Shown piece by piece: positions 38,906-47,091 of a stretch of 64,000 nucleotides of DNA. A model generated the notes under the pieces. That model was not told the origin of the DNA. It searched no databases and saw nothing but the letters and a program-made list of their open reading frames with translations. Within the stretch, counting starts at the first letter, position 1, and each line of letters opens with the position of its first letter. This DNA is from Candidatus Aquiluna sp. UB-MaderosW2red (GTDB lineage: Bacteria > Actinomycetota > Actinomycetes > Actinomycetales > Microbacteriaceae), in NCBI RefSeq assembly GCF_900100865.1, contig NZ_LT627734.1:1599805-1663804 (forward strand), read 5' to 3'. The position numbers and the translations under genes were made by a program.

Positions 38906-39594
38906 CTGTAAAGAGCGACATCAAGCGGGATGCCAGGACCAAATGTGGTCGCAACTGCTCCCTTGATTAGGTACTTACCCTTTGCAGTGGAAGGCTTTAG
39001 ACGAACAACCTCTTCCATTGCGGTGTTTAGGTTCTCGGTTAGTTGCTCCTGAGAAAAACTTGCCTTCCCAATTACAAAGTGAAGGTTCGACTGCTTGTCA
39101 ATGCGGAAGTTGATGCGGCCACCCTTGATGGCTGCAACTGCCTTCGCGGTGTCCATGGTCACGGTTCCGGTCTTTGGGTTTGGCATTAGATTGCGTGGAC
39201 CTAGGACCTTTCCTAGACGACCGACCTTACCCATCAAATCAGGGGTTGCAACTGCTGAATCAAAGTCGACCCAACCGGCTTCAACCTTGGCGATTAGCTC
39301 ATCGCCACCAACCTCATCGGCCCCTGCTTCACGAGCTGCATCTGCTGCGGCTCCGGTTGCGAAAACGATTACGCGGGCAACTTTTCCAGTTCCATGTGGC
39401 AATGAGACTGTGCCACGGATCATCTGGTCTGCCTTGCGAGGGTCAACCCCAAGCTTGAGAGCAACTTCGATTGTGGAGTTGGTCTTTTTGCCTGCGGTGT
39501 CAATCGCGAGTGCTGCTGACTCTTCTGGAGAGTAAAGCTTGCCTTCGACTAGTTTTGCCTTTGCTTCTAAATAAGCTCTTGAACGCTTTGCCAT
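38902..39594 (-). CDS. rplA: 50S ribosomal protein L1
   Basis: A 230-residue protein of standard length, beginning [20 protein letters not shown]. Recognisable parts are [20 protein letters not shown] near residue 40, [29 protein letters not shown] near 120, and PNPKTGTVT. It forms the mobile L1 stalk that helps E-site tRNA leave, and in many bacteria represses its own operon. It is the last gene of secE-nusG-rplK-rplA, and its 3' end touches the converging nuclease gene. Confidence 0.98.
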   Translation of the reverse strand: MAKRSRAYLEAKAKLVEGKLYSPEESAALAIDTAGKKTNSTIEVALKLGVDPRKADQMIRGTVSLPHGTGKVARVIVFATGAAADAAREAGADEVGGDELIAKVEAGWVDFDSAVATPDLMGKVGRLGKVLGPRNLMPNPKTGTVTMDTAKAVAAIKGGRINFRIDKQSNLHFVIGKASFSQEQLTENLNTAMEEVVRLKPSTAKGKYLIKGAVATTFGPGIPLDVALYS

Positions 39595-39621
39595 GCTGAT
39601 ATTCCTTAATTGGTCACAGTT

Positions 39622-39652
39622 GTGGTGTCCGGGTCAGCGCGACCCATCCCAC
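39622..39652 (-). promoter_or_regulatory. Stem-loop between rplK and rplA
   Basis: On the - strand GTGG...GGGTCGCGCTGACCC...CCAC can fold as an outer 4-bp and an inner 5-bp stem separated by an internal loop, about 30-60 nt after rplK. It has no U-tract, so it is not a terminator. It may be a processing or L1-binding element, which is speculative. Confidence 0.3.
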
Positions 39653-39681
39653 GACTATTTGGTTAGTTTTTGGTTATTGAT

Positions 39682-40113
39682 TTACAGATCTACTGTTACG
39701 CCCATGGAGCGAGCAGTTCCAGCGATGATCTTTGCTGCCTGGTTGATGTCGTTCGCATTTAGGTCGGACATCTTCATTTCAGCAATCTTCATGACCTGAT
39801 CATTGGTTAGGTGCGCGACCTTGACGGTGTGCGGGGTGCCTGAACCCTTAGGAACTCCGGCTGCCTTTTTGATTAGCTCAGCAGCTGGCGGGGTCTTGAG
39901 GATGAATGTGAAGCTACGGTCGTCATACACGGTGATCTCAACCGGAACAACATTGCCACGCTGGTCAGCAGTGGCTGCGTTGTACTGGGTGCAGAACTCC
40001 ATGATGTTCACACCGTGCTGACCTAGTGCAGGTCCAATGGGCGGAGCTGGGTTAGCAGCGCCAGCATTGATCTGAAGCTTGATCAGAGCTGTGATTTTTT
40101 TCTTGGGTGCCAT
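39682..40113 (-). CDS. rplK: 50S ribosomal protein L11
   Basis: A 143-residue protein starting [20 protein letters not shown]. It has the hallmark [18 protein letters not shown] near residue 25 and the C-terminal rRNA-binding domain ([20 protein letters not shown], then ARSMGVTV). It binds the GTPase centre of 23S rRNA with L10. It lies 19 nt after nusG in the conserved secE-nusG-rplK-rplA operon. Confidence 0.98.
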   Translation of the reverse strand: MAPKKKITALIKLQINAGAANPAPPIGPALGQHGVNIMEFCTQYNAATADQRGNVVPVEITVYDDRSFTFILKTPPAAELIKKAAGVPKGSGTPHTVKVAHLTNDQVMKIAEMKMSDLNANDINQAAKIIAGTARSMGVTVDL

Positions 40114-40132
40114 TTTTTTCTTTCTTTGTGGG

Positions 40133-40951
40133 TTAGTTCAGTGGGCCGACCTGGTCAAAGGACAACTCAACTGGAGTCTCACGCTCGAATAGTGAAACCA
40201 GTACGGTGACCTTGCCAGATTCTGGCTTGATCTCCGAGATGGTGCCTGGAAGACCGGCAAAGGAACCATCTTTGATGAGGATGGATTCGCCGACCGAGAA
40301 ATCGATTTTGATGGGAATGCTCTTGCCCTTGGCTTTGCCGCTTGCCTTAGCACTTTTAACCTCTTCGGTTTCTTCCGGGGTATAAAGCGGCTTGAGCATT
40401 TCAAAAGCTTCGTTTGGCCTTAGTGGAGTGGGGTGCTGCGAGTTTCCGACAAAACCTGTTACGGCCGGGGTATGGCGCACTAGTGACCAGCTCTCTTCGG
40501 TCATCTCCATTCGGACCAACACGTAGCCGGGGATGCGAACTTTGGAAACAAGTTTGCGTTGACCGTTTTTGATCTCAATGGACTCTTCCATTGGAACTTC
40601 GATCTGTAGAATCTCATCGCCACCCACCAGGGCCGCCTTGCGAGTTTCAATATTCTGCTTGACCCTGCGCTCGTAACCCGCATAGGAGTGGACTACATAC
40701 CACTTGCCACTCTGCTCGCGAAGCTCCTGGCGAAATTTGTGATACGGGTCTTCTTCGATGGGCGCTGGCACTTCTTCCGCCGTCTCGGTGGGGGCCTCTT
40801 CGATGTGGAAGCCATCCATCTCGTGGCTTGCTTCATCGCTAGCCTCGGCTAGATCGGTGTTGTCTAGGTCGACGTTCTCGTCGGTAGCAGGCTCGGCAAT
40901 TTCCACCGGCTCACTAACGACTGAATCGTCGCTGAAATTTAAATCTGACAA
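40133..40951 (-). CDS. nusG: Transcription termination/antitermination factor NusG
   Basis: About 272 residues. An acidic, low-complexity N-terminal extension of roughly 85 residues, typical of actinobacteria, precedes the NGN domain ([40 protein letters not shown]). The KOW domain follows ([20 protein letters not shown]). It binds RNA polymerase and links it to Rho and ribosomes. TTG at 40951 is preferred because AGAGGA lies just before it. A TTG at 40972 overlaps the secE stop and would add seven residues. Confidence 0.95.
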   Translation of the reverse strand: MSDLNFSDDSVVSEPVEIAEPATDENVDLDNTDLAEASDEASHEMDGFHIEEAPTETAEEVPAPIEEDPYHKFRQELREQSGKWYVVHSYAGYERRVKQNIETRKAALVGGDEILQIEVPMEESIEIKNGQRKLVSKVRIPGYVLVRMEMTEESWSLVRHTPAVTGFVGNSQHPTPLRPNEAFEMLKPLYTPEETEEVKSAKASGKAKGKSIPIKIDFSVGESILIKDGSFAGLPGTISEIKPESGKVTVLVSLFERETPVELSFDQVGPLN

Positions 40952-40961
40952 TTGATCCTCT

Positions 40962-41225
40962 TTATCCTGCAAATACGAAGGTTACGACGTTTAGGAACAC
41001 CCAGTCCAAACCGGAGATGATGACCATCACAACGGCCACGAACCCGAGCACCACGCCGGTGAAGTTGATGAGTTCTTTGCGGCTCGGCTTGGTTACCTTG
41101 CCGAGCTCGGCAAGCACCTGCTTGATAAAAAGCACAGCTCGCTGCAGAGGGTTCTTAGTCTTGCTAGCGTCTGATTTCGCTACTTCGACCAGGTCCTCCG
41201 AGGCTCTCTCGTTCTCTTCTGCCAT
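40962..41225 (-). CDS. secE: Preprotein translocase subunit SecE
   Basis: An 87-residue protein with a soluble charged N-terminus, an amphipathic segment (RAVLFIKQVLAELGKVTKPS) and a single C-terminal membrane helix (FTGVVLGFVAVVMVIISGL). It clamps SecY in the Sec translocon. ATG at 41225 is chosen because AGGAAAGG lies upstream; a longer frame extends towards the tRNA-Trp gene and is not expected to be translated. It is the first gene of the secE-nusG operon, directly after tRNA-Trp. Confidence 0.93.
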   Translation of the reverse strand: MAEENERASEDLVEVAKSDASKTKNPLQRAVLFIKQVLAELGKVTKPSRKELINFTGVVLGFVAVVMVIISGLDWVFLNVVTFVFAG

Positions 41226-41246
41226 TTGTAACCTTTCCTTAAAACG

Positions 41247-41319
41247 CAGGGCGGACAGGATTTGAACCTGCAACTTTCGGTTTTGGAGACCGATGCTCTA
41301 CCAATTGAACTACCGCCCT
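41247..41319 (-). tRNA. tRNA-Trp (anticodon CCA)
   Basis: The - strand folds as a full cloverleaf: acceptor AGGGCGG/CCGCCCT, D-arm with AGTTCAATTGGTAGAGC, anticodon loop CTCCAAA with CCA, and T-arm GGTTCAAATCC. No CCA end is encoded. It lies directly before secE, a common actinobacterial arrangement. Confidence 0.96.
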
Positions 41320-41532
41320 AGATGTTGCCATCGCCACCAACCGAAATAGGCACAAGGCTTGGTTTCAAGTGCCACCCAGCGAAGACACACTTCTAGATTG
41401 GTATCTATTAGTGAATTTGTCGCCAGATTAGTTATCGGCAGATGTCAACTTAAAAGAGTTTAGGCGTTAAACCCACACAATGCAAAGGGCTTTTTAGGCT
41501 AAGAGCCAGTGCTTCCAAGTATTCTAGAAACC

Positions 41533-42732
41533 ATGAGTGAATCCCGCATTTCAAAACGAATCGCAGCCATCGCCGAGTCCGCAACTCTTAAAGTGGACGC
41601 CAAAGCAAAAGCCTTGAAGGCCCAGGGCAAGGACGTCATTTCCTTCGCCGCGGGAGAACCGGATTTCGCAACCCCTGCCCACATAGTCGAGGCAGCACTT
41701 GCGGCCGTTAGGGACCCCAAAAACCACCGCTACACCCCTGCCGCAGGGCTCCCGGAATTGCGCGAAGCAATTGCCCTCAAAACCAAAACCGACTCCGGCA
41801 CCGAGGTTTCTGCGACCCAGGTGACTGTCACCAACGGTGGCAAGCAAGCGGTTTACCAAGCCTTCGCGGTGATCCTTGATCCGGGTGATGAAGTGCTCGT
41901 GCCAACCCCTTATTGGACCACATATCCTGAGGCAATCAAGCTTGCCGGAGGCAAGCAGGTCGACGTGTTTGCGGGTAGCGATAAAGACTATAAGGTCACC
42001 GTCGACCAATTAGAAGCCGCCTATAACAAAAACACCAAGGCGCTTTTGATGTGCTCACCATCGAACCCAACCGGAGCCGTCTACACAAAACAAGAGATTC
42101 TCGACATCGGAAACTGGGTTGCCTCAAAGCCAAACCTGTGGGTTGTGTCCGATGAGATTTATCAAAACCTCACCTATGACGGGGCCTACGCCCACTCAAT
42201 AACCGAACTGGTTCCTGAAATTGCGGACCGAACGATCATGGTCAACGGGGTTGCCAAGACCTATGCCATGACCGGTTGGAGACTCGGCTGGATGGTGAGC
42301 CCGGTAGATGCCGCTAAAGCTGCGAACAACCTGCAGTCTCACCTAACCTCCAATGTCTCCAACATCTCGCAGCGTGCTGGCATAGCCGCCCTCACCGGAG
42401 ACCAAGCCCCCGTAAAGGACATGCTTCTAGCTTTTGACCGAAGGCGCCAGCTTGCGGTCAATGAGCTGAATAGGATTCCAGGGCTTGTGACCCCGATGCC
42501 AAAGGGTGCCTTCTATGTTTACGCAGACGTCTCGGGCCTATTGGGCAAGAGCTATCAAGGCGTAATGCTGAACAACTCTCTGGAACTTGCTGATTTTGCC
42601 CTAGAAAAGGCAGAGGTTGCAATGGTCCCGGGTGAAGCCTTTGGACCGAGCGGATATCTAAGACTGAGCTATGCCCTAGGCGATGACCAGTTGCTAGAAG
42701 GCATTCAAAGACTGCAGAAGCTATTTAGCTGA
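41533..42732 (+). CDS. aspC: Aspartate/aromatic aminotransferase (class I PLP enzyme)
   Basis: A 399-residue aminotransferase moving an amino group between aspartate (or aromatic amino acids) and 2-oxoglutarate. It has [15 protein letters not shown] near residue 40, [29 protein letters not shown] (PLP Asn) near 175, [13 protein letters not shown], and the PLP-lysine in [17 protein letters not shown] (K242). This is subgroup I-gamma, like many actinobacterial AspC proteins. ATG at 41533 is chosen: TATTCT lies 7 nt upstream, so the message is probably leaderless, and the eight in-frame codons before it do not resemble protein. Its end overlaps the yhaV-like toxin gene by 12 bp. Confidence 0.92.
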   Translation: MSESRISKRIAAIAESATLKVDAKAKALKAQGKDVISFAAGEPDFATPAHIVEAALAAVRDPKNHRYTPAAGLPELREAIALKTKTDSGTEVSATQVTVTNGGKQAVYQAFAVILDPGDEVLVPTPYWTTYPEAIKLAGGKQVDVFAGSDKDYKVTVDQLEAAYNKNTKALLMCSPSNPTGAVYTKQEILDIGNWVASKPNLWVVSDEIYQNLTYDGAYAHSITELVPEIADRTIMVNGVAKTYAMTGWRLGWMVSPVDAAKAANNLQSHLTSNVSNISQRAGIAALTGDQAPVKDMLLAFDRRRQLAVNELNRIPGLVTPMPKGAFYVYADVSGLLGKSYQGVMLNNSLELADFALEKAEVAMVPGEAFGPSGYLRLSYALGDDQLLEGIQRLQKLFS

Positions 42733-43161
42733 GCCCAATAGCGATTCCCAATTGCTTGGTGGGTCGCCCTGCTCCAACATCTTTTCAAAAATCAAGTAGG
42801 CATCTGTTTTTGAACCATACGCTCGCAAGGACTCTTCGTCATTGAACCAGCTGTAGATGATGATCTTCGATTTCGAATCAAACCTAAAAAATAATCGATA
42901 TTGCTGGAGAAACTTGGCTCGTCTCCATGCACGATTAGTCGAGCCTAAAGTGTTTCCTAATTGAAATTCTTTGCCCGCAGGATTTGAGGGAACAACTTCT
43001 CTAAAAATACGAGAGAGTGCCTTCAGTCTTTTGGCTTGATTAGATGTCTTAAAATTTTCCTCATGCAAGACCTTCATGGCACCCTCTCGCAAGTCTTGGT
43101 AAGCGATCTCGAAATGACGGTCCCCGAATAGCTGCCAGCCGTCTTGCGCACCGAGCTTCAT
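42721..43161 (-). CDS. yhaV: YhaV-family toxin of a type II toxin-antitoxin system
   Basis: A 146-residue protein. It matches the YhaV layout: [20 protein letters not shown], then [20 protein letters not shown] near residue 60, [20 protein letters not shown] near 90, then [20 protein letters not shown]. YhaV is a RelE-fold, ribosome-linked mRNA endonuclease. The Arg-rich middle and the RFDS...W.ND segment are the likely catalytic face. ATG at 43161 overlaps the antitoxin stop (TGATG), so toxin translation depends on antitoxin. It was probably acquired horizontally between aspC and murB; whether it is active is unknown. Confidence 0.85.
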   Translation of the reverse strand: MKLGAQDGWQLFGDRHFEIAYQDLREGAMKVLHEENFKTSNQAKRLKALSRIFREVVPSNPAGKEFQLGNTLGSTNRAWRRAKFLQQYRLFFRFDSKSKIIIYSWFNDEESLRAYGSKTDAYLIFEKMLEQGDPPSNWESLLGSAK

Positions 43162-43517
43162 CACCTGAGATCATCGTTCGGGTCCAAAGGCTGATCGAGG
43201 TCCACCTCAACATCACCGACAAGAGCATCGATCTCCGCAAACATCACCTCTCCTAGAGGCTTGAGTTGCTCCGGGTGATTTTCGTGGTCCTGCTCGATGA
43301 ATTTGAGCCAGGCCAAAAGAGTTGGAGAAAATTCCTCCTGAGACTCGGGCGCCTTAGGCTCTCTGCGACCCAGGACGATATAGCCATCATCCGACTTGAG
43401 AAACTCAATTGTGTCGCGTTTGTTGAGCCCGAGCTCCTGACGAACAAAAGCAGGGATCGTGGTTTGAAACCGATCGGTGAGCTTTGAGACACCTAAAAAA
43501 CGAAAAGGATTCTTCAT
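43161..43517 (-). CDS. prlF: PrlF-type AbrB/SpoVT-fold antitoxin
   Basis: A 118-residue protein with an N-terminal swapped-hairpin DNA-binding domain (KLTDRFQTTIPAFVRQELGL then KRDTIEFLKSDDGYIVL). The acidic C-terminal tail (VGDVEVDLDQPLDPNDDL) should wrap the toxin. ATG at 43517 is the first reasonable start. A TACCAT box ends 6 nt before it and lies in the right arm of a 28-bp palindrome, the expected autoregulatory operator. Sequence before this ATG that is open in the same frame is the operator itself and is not coding. Confidence 0.87.
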   Translation of the reverse strand: MKNPFRFLGVSKLTDRFQTTIPAFVRQELGLNKRDTIEFLKSDDGYIVLGRREPKAPESQEEFSPTLLAWLKFIEQDHENHPEQLKPLGEVMFAEIDALVGDVEVDLDQPLDPNDDLR

Positions 43518-43521
43518 GACC

Positions 43522-43549
43522 CGATGGTAATGCATTTGCATTACCATCG
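43522..43549 (-). promoter_or_regulatory. 28-bp palindromic operator/promoter of prlF-yhaV
   Basis: Arms CGATGGTAATGCA and TGCATTACCATCG are perfect 13-bp inverted repeats with a TT spacer. The right arm, read leftward, contains the -10-like TACCAT 6 nt from the prlF ATG, so binding by PrlF or PrlF-YhaV would block RNA polymerase. murB ends 8 bp away. Confidence 0.75.
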
Positions 43550-43557
43550 CTACTTTT

Positions 43558-44595
43558 TTAGAAACCGATCAGGTTTGGTTCGGGGACTAGGTTTATCCCC
43601 CAGCGAGCTGCTACTCGCTCCTGAATAAGTCTCGCTAGTTCAAGAATCTGGGTGCCACTGGCGCCACCCTTATTTATGATTGCCAAGGCGTGCTTAGCGG
43701 ATATTCCGGCATTGGAACCGGGGAGGCTGTAGCCCTTGGGGAATCCAGCCTGCTCAATCAGCCAGCCAGCGGAGAGCTTCACGTCTCCCGATTCCATTTC
43801 CCAGCGCTGCATGTCTTCCGGGTACTCCAAAGCCTTGTTATAGCTCACAACGGGATTTGTAAAAAAGCTGCCACAGCTCACGCTGTCAAAATCCTCGGGC
43901 TTTACAACCATGCCCTTCGAGCTTCGAAGCTGAAGCACGGTGTCGCGCACCACCTGCAAGGGCAGTTGAGACCCGTAAGGCTCGCCGAGGTGATTGGTGA
44001 TTTGACCCGAGGCCATCGGAACGCTCATGCCACCTAGTTTTTGCAGCCGGAATTCCACCCAACCGATTACGCCTTGAAGCTCGTGCTTTAGGGCGCTATC
44101 ACGATAATTGAATTCGAAGAAAGAGGCAGGCTTGATTTCTACCAGGTGGGTTGCTTTATCCAAGAATTCAACCTGAGTAATGACTTGCGAAACCTCTTGA
44201 CCATAGCCGCCCACGTTTTGCACCGGAGTGGCCCCTGTTGAGCCAGGAATCCCACTCATTGCCTCAACCCCCGCATAGCCACGACTGACACACCAAGCCA
44301 CAAAATCATCCCACCACTCACCGGCTTGCACGCGAATCAAAGCTTCGGTTTCAGTTTCCGAAACAACTTCGATGCCCTTATTGGCGACGAAAATAATGTT
44401 TAGATCGCGCAGGTCATCAGCAAAAACGGTGTTTGACCCTCCTGCTAGGACATGAAATTCTTCATCACTCAACCAAGCTTCAATTGCGGCTTCGTAGAGC
44501 TCTTGGGCGGTTTCACAAACGTTCATGCTAGCTGGAACACCGCCCACCTTGATGGTGGTGTAATTGGCGAGCGCCGAAGTTTTAATCAGAGTCAA
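43558..44595 (-). CDS. murB: UDP-N-acetylenolpyruvoylglucosamine reductase MurB
   Basis: About 345 residues. This FAD enzyme reduces UDP-GlcNAc-enolpyruvate to UDP-MurNAc in peptidoglycan synthesis. Evidence: LAGGSNTVFADD near residue 50 (FAD), GVEAMSGIPGSTGATPVQN near 115, SVSCGSFFTNPVVS near 240 with the catalytic Ser, GYSLPGSNAGISAKHAL, and the final EPNLIGF with the catalytic Glu, as in type I MurB. TTG at 44595 overlaps the stop of hadB (TTGA), consistent with coupling; TTG at 44607 would add four residues. It shares an operon with hadA and hadB. Confidence 0.95.
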   Translation of the reverse strand: MTLIKTSALANYTTIKVGGVPASMNVCETAQELYEAAIEAWLSDEEFHVLAGGSNTVFADDLRDLNIIFVANKGIEVVSETETEALIRVQAGEWWDDFVAWCVSRGYAGVEAMSGIPGSTGATPVQNVGGYGQEVSQVITQVEFLDKATHLVEIKPASFFEFNYRDSALKHELQGVIGWVEFRLQKLGGMSVPMASGQITNHLGEPYGSQLPLQVVRDTVLQLRSSKGMVVKPEDFDSVSCGSFFTNPVVSYNKALEYPEDMQRWEMESGDVKLSAGWLIEQAGFPKGYSLPGSNAGISAKHALAIINKGGASGTQILELARLIQERVAARWGINLVPEPNLIGF

Positions 44596-45008
44596 AGCTG
44601 CACCCAAACCTGGGCTTTACCCAAAACAGTGTTCTCTTCAAATGTCACAGTCAAATCAATTCTTACCCTGCGAGTTTCTTCTTCCAGAGCGGCGACTTTT
44701 GCAATAACCAAAAGCACGGCTTCGCCATTGGCTGGCACGACAACCGGCCTCGTGAATCGAACCCCGTAGTCGATAATCTTGCCGGCGTCCCCGAGCCATG
44801 CAACAACCGGCTGAATTGCGAGCCCCATGGTTAGCATGCCGTGAGCTAGCACCCCCGGTAGGCCAACCGATTCGGCAATGTCATCGCGATAGTGAATGGT
44901 ATTAAAGTCCCCCGAAGCCCCGGCATACCGCACCAAAGAATCTCGAGTTAGTGAAAAACTCTCTTCGGCAATCACTTCGCCAATTTCCAACTTGGAATAA
45001 TCAGCCAT
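44592..45008 (-). CDS. hadB: MaoC-type (3R)-hydroxyacyl-ACP dehydratase, HadB-like
   Basis: A 138-residue hot-dog-fold hydratase/dehydratase. The catalytic segment is FNTIHYRDDIAESVGLPGVL then AHGMLTMGLA near residues 35-60, where the Asp and His of the hydratase motif are seen. It is expected to act as a heterodimer with HadA in the dehydration step of FASII-like fatty acid elongation. hadA's stop overlaps its ATG (TAATG), and murB follows with an overlap, so all three are one transcription and translation unit. Confidence 0.87.
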   Translation of the reverse strand: MADYSKLEIGEVIAEESFSLTRDSLVRYAGASGDFNTIHYRDDIAESVGLPGVLAHGMLTMGLAIQPVVAWLGDAGKIIDYGVRFTRPVVVPANGEAVLLVIAKVAALEEETRRVRIDLTVTFEENTVLGKAQVWVQL

Positions 45009-45445
45009 TAGCCACCCCGAACCACAAGTGTCGATATTGCAGTGCAGACCAGCTTGTTAGCTAAATCAAATATCTCCGTATCGAAGGTAACCATATGGTT
45101 CCCACCAAGGCTCTTGACGCTTGAGACAGTGAGCTCACTGGTGAGCTCATCGCCCGCGATGATGGGTCTTTGGTAGACAAACTTCTGTTCACCATGGACC
45201 ACTCGGGAAAAATCAATCTGGGCTTCTGGGTCTGCAAGCACTACCGCGAGACTCTGCTCTTGAATAACGACAGGAAAAGTCGTTGGGACAACCAGGTCTG
45301 CATGGCCGTTAGCCTTGGCAAACTCCAGGTCAAGGCACTCTTTGGGGGCCATCACAGCTCTAGCGAATTCGCGCACTTTTTCGCGACCTACTAAATAGCT
45401 TGGCGTTCTTGGGTAGCGCTTGCCTTGGATATCTGGATTGACCAT
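45008..45445 (-). CDS. hadA: FAS1-like dehydratase-domain protein, HadA-like
   Basis: A 145-residue hot-dog-fold protein of the UPF0336/HadA type. It begins MVNPDIQGKRYPRTPSYLVG and has VVPTTFPVVIQEQSLAVVLA near residue 50 and FVYQRPIIAGDELTSELTV near 90. It lacks the catalytic D/H pair of HadB and is the non-catalytic, chain-binding partner in characterised mycobacterial pairs. A TAGCCT box (45457-45452) ends 6 nt before the ATG, so the operon hadA-hadB-murB is probably transcribed without a leader. Confidence 0.85.
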   Translation of the reverse strand: MVNPDIQGKRYPRTPSYLVGREKVREFARAVMAPKECLDLEFAKANGHADLVVPTTFPVVIQEQSLAVVLADPEAQIDFSRVVHGEQKFVYQRPIIAGDELTSELTVSSVKSLGGNHMVTFDTEIFDLANKLVCTAISTLVVRGG

Positions 45446-45506
45446 CGAATAAGGCTACTCCAAGCTCATCGTGCGCATCCCAAGCAACCGGGACCAGTGC
45501 TCAGAA

Positions 45507-45598
45507 GTGTGTGAATTGTATAGTAGTGAGTGTGTGAATTGTATAGTAGTGAGTGTGTTTATTGTATAGTAGTGAGTGTGTTTATTGTATAGTAAGGG
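45507..45598. repeat. Four 23-bp tandem repeats, each with a TATAGT box, before the ATPase gene
   Basis: Units start at 45507, 45530, 45553 and 45576 with consensus GTGTGTGAATTGTATAGTAG then TGA. Copies 1 and 2 carry GTGAA; copies 3 and 4 carry GTTTA. TATAGT occurs at 45519, 45542, 45565 and 45588, exactly 23 bp apart, and the last box ends 9 nt before the ATPase ATG. The repeats therefore look like stacked promoters or operator units. Confidence 0.85.
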
Positions 45599-45602
45599 CA
45601 GG

Positions 45603-46853
45603 ATGAATAAAGTAAAGCGCCTGATCGAGCCAGCCCTAGATGACCTGATGAGCTTCTCACCCGCCGTGGTTATCGATGGTCCAAGAGGGGTTGGTAAGAC
45701 CACTTTGGGCAAGTCCAGATCCAGCGCATATTTGAATCTTGAAGTTCCAGCCATCAGAGAGCTGGCTCAAACGCAGCCCGATGAAATCCTGGCGGGCACT
45801 CCGCCAATTTTTATTGACGAATGGCACCTGGCCCCAGAGATTATTGGCGGGGTTCGAAGATCGGTAGATGCAAATCGCCAACCGGGACACTTCCTGCTAG
45901 CTGGCTCGCGACCAGCAAGCATGCCGCATTCTGGCATTGGAAGGCTCAGCTACTTGAGACTCAGGACTATGACGCTGCAAGAACGTGGCATCTCAGAACT
46001 CAAAGTCATGATGTCAGATTTAGCCAAGGGTCTAAAGCCAGTTTCAACTCGGGCATCACTGGAGCTCAAAGATTACGCTCGCGCAATTGTCACCTCCGGC
46101 TTTCCGGCCTTCTTTGATCTACCGGAAGAGCAGGCCAGGTTTGAGCTTTTCAGCTACCTAGCGATAATGTCCGAGGGTGACTTGCAAGATATCGGTGCCG
46201 AAGTGCGCAGACCGATCGCATTTAGGAATTGGTTGCGCTCCTATGCTGCAGCCACAGCGACCACCGCGAGCTATGAAAGCATTCGCAAGGCCGCTCGAAT
46301 GGATTCCGATTCCACGCCGGCGCGAAACACCACTGATTCTTACTTTGACTTATTAAAACTGCTTCGGATTATTGATGATGTGGAAGCGTTCCCATTGGCC
46401 GCCAGCTCACTTAGACGGGTGCATCAGGGTCCCAAACACGGGTTGGTGGATCCGGGCCTCACCGCTTCGCTGCTGGGATTGAATTCAAGTCATCTAATGC
46501 TCGGGCACCCGGGGAGCGGAAACCGATTGATACTCGGGCAGCTTTTTGAGTCACTGGTCACTCTTCACCTAAAGACCCATGCAGCTCTCAACCAAAGCAC
46601 CCTAAGCCACTATCGCGAGTGGGACGGCCGCTCAGAAGTTGATCTAATTCTGGAGGCTGCTAATGGCGACCTGACGATAATTGAGGTTAAATTATCAGCT
46701 GCCGGAGTCAAAGAGTCAGGCCACTTAGAGGCGCTGGAAAAGTCTCTCGGGGGTCGAGTGAAAGCAAAAATAATCATTACTGCTGGCCAAAACATCTTGA
46801 CGCTGCCTAACGGCGTGGCCGTGGTCCCCCTCGGGGCGATTGATTTTAGTTGA
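45603..46853 (+). CDS. AAA-family ATPase with DUF4143 C-terminus (AAA_14)
   Basis: A 416-residue protein. Walker A is IDGPRGVGKTTLGKS (about 25-36) and Walker B is PPIFIDEWHLAP (about 68-78). The DUF4143 half has GLVDPGLTASLLGL, ILGQLFESLVTLHL and DGRSEVDLILEAANGDLTII followed by EVKLS, a restriction-endonuclease-like D...ExK pattern. Such proteins are widespread in bacteria and archaea, often in accessory loci, and their role is not established. ATG at 45603 is chosen, right after the last 23-bp repeat; AAGGGCAGG before it could act as a weak ribosome site. It sits between hadA and tRNA-Met, a place usually holding rpmG or nothing in relatives, so it is probably an insertion. Confidence 0.82.
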   Translation: MNKVKRLIEPALDDLMSFSPAVVIDGPRGVGKTTLGKSRSSAYLNLEVPAIRELAQTQPDEILAGTPPIFIDEWHLAPEIIGGVRRSVDANRQPGHFLLAGSRPASMPHSGIGRLSYLRLRTMTLQERGISELKVMMSDLAKGLKPVSTRASLELKDYARAIVTSGFPAFFDLPEEQARFELFSYLAIMSEGDLQDIGAEVRRPIAFRNWLRSYAAATATTASYESIRKAARMDSDSTPARNTTDSYFDLLKLLRIIDDVEAFPLAASSLRRVHQGPKHGLVDPGLTASLLGLNSSHLMLGHPGSGNRLILGQLFESLVTLHLKTHAALNQSTLSHYREWDGRSEVDLILEAANGDLTIIEVKLSAAGVKESGHLEALEKSLGGRVKAKIIITAGQNILTLPNGVAVVPLGAIDFS

Positions 46854-46877
46854 AACCCGTAGGGGTTTTGTAAATGT

Positions 46878-46954
46878 TGGTAGCTGAGGCGGGGCACGAT
46901 CCCGCGACCTCACGATTATGAGTCGTGCGCTCTAACCAACTGAGCTACTCAGCC
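46878..46954 (-). tRNA. tRNA-Met (anticodon CAT)
   Basis: Cloverleaf on the - strand: acceptor GGCTGAG paired with CTCAGCT (one G-U), D-arm AGCTCAGTTGGTTAGAGC, anticodon loop CTCATAA, and T-arm GGGATCGTGCCCC. A CCA end appears encoded (TGG on the + strand). Elongator Met is likely; a lysidine-modified tRNA-Ile2 cannot be excluded by eye. Confidence 0.93.
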
Positions 46955-46987
46955 ACGAACTAAAGCAAGTGACCTCACCAAAGAACG

Positions 46988-47059
<72 letters not shown>

Positions 47060-47091
47060 GAAGCCTAAAAGGCGACCGCAAAAGATTACCA

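Noticed and set aside
39095..39535. + strand frame of 146 codons over rplA
   Set aside because: Antisense to a certain ribosomal gene and without a recognisable motif.
45507..45598. CRISPR array
   Set aside because: The four 23-bp repeats are directly adjacent with no spacers, and no cas gene is near.
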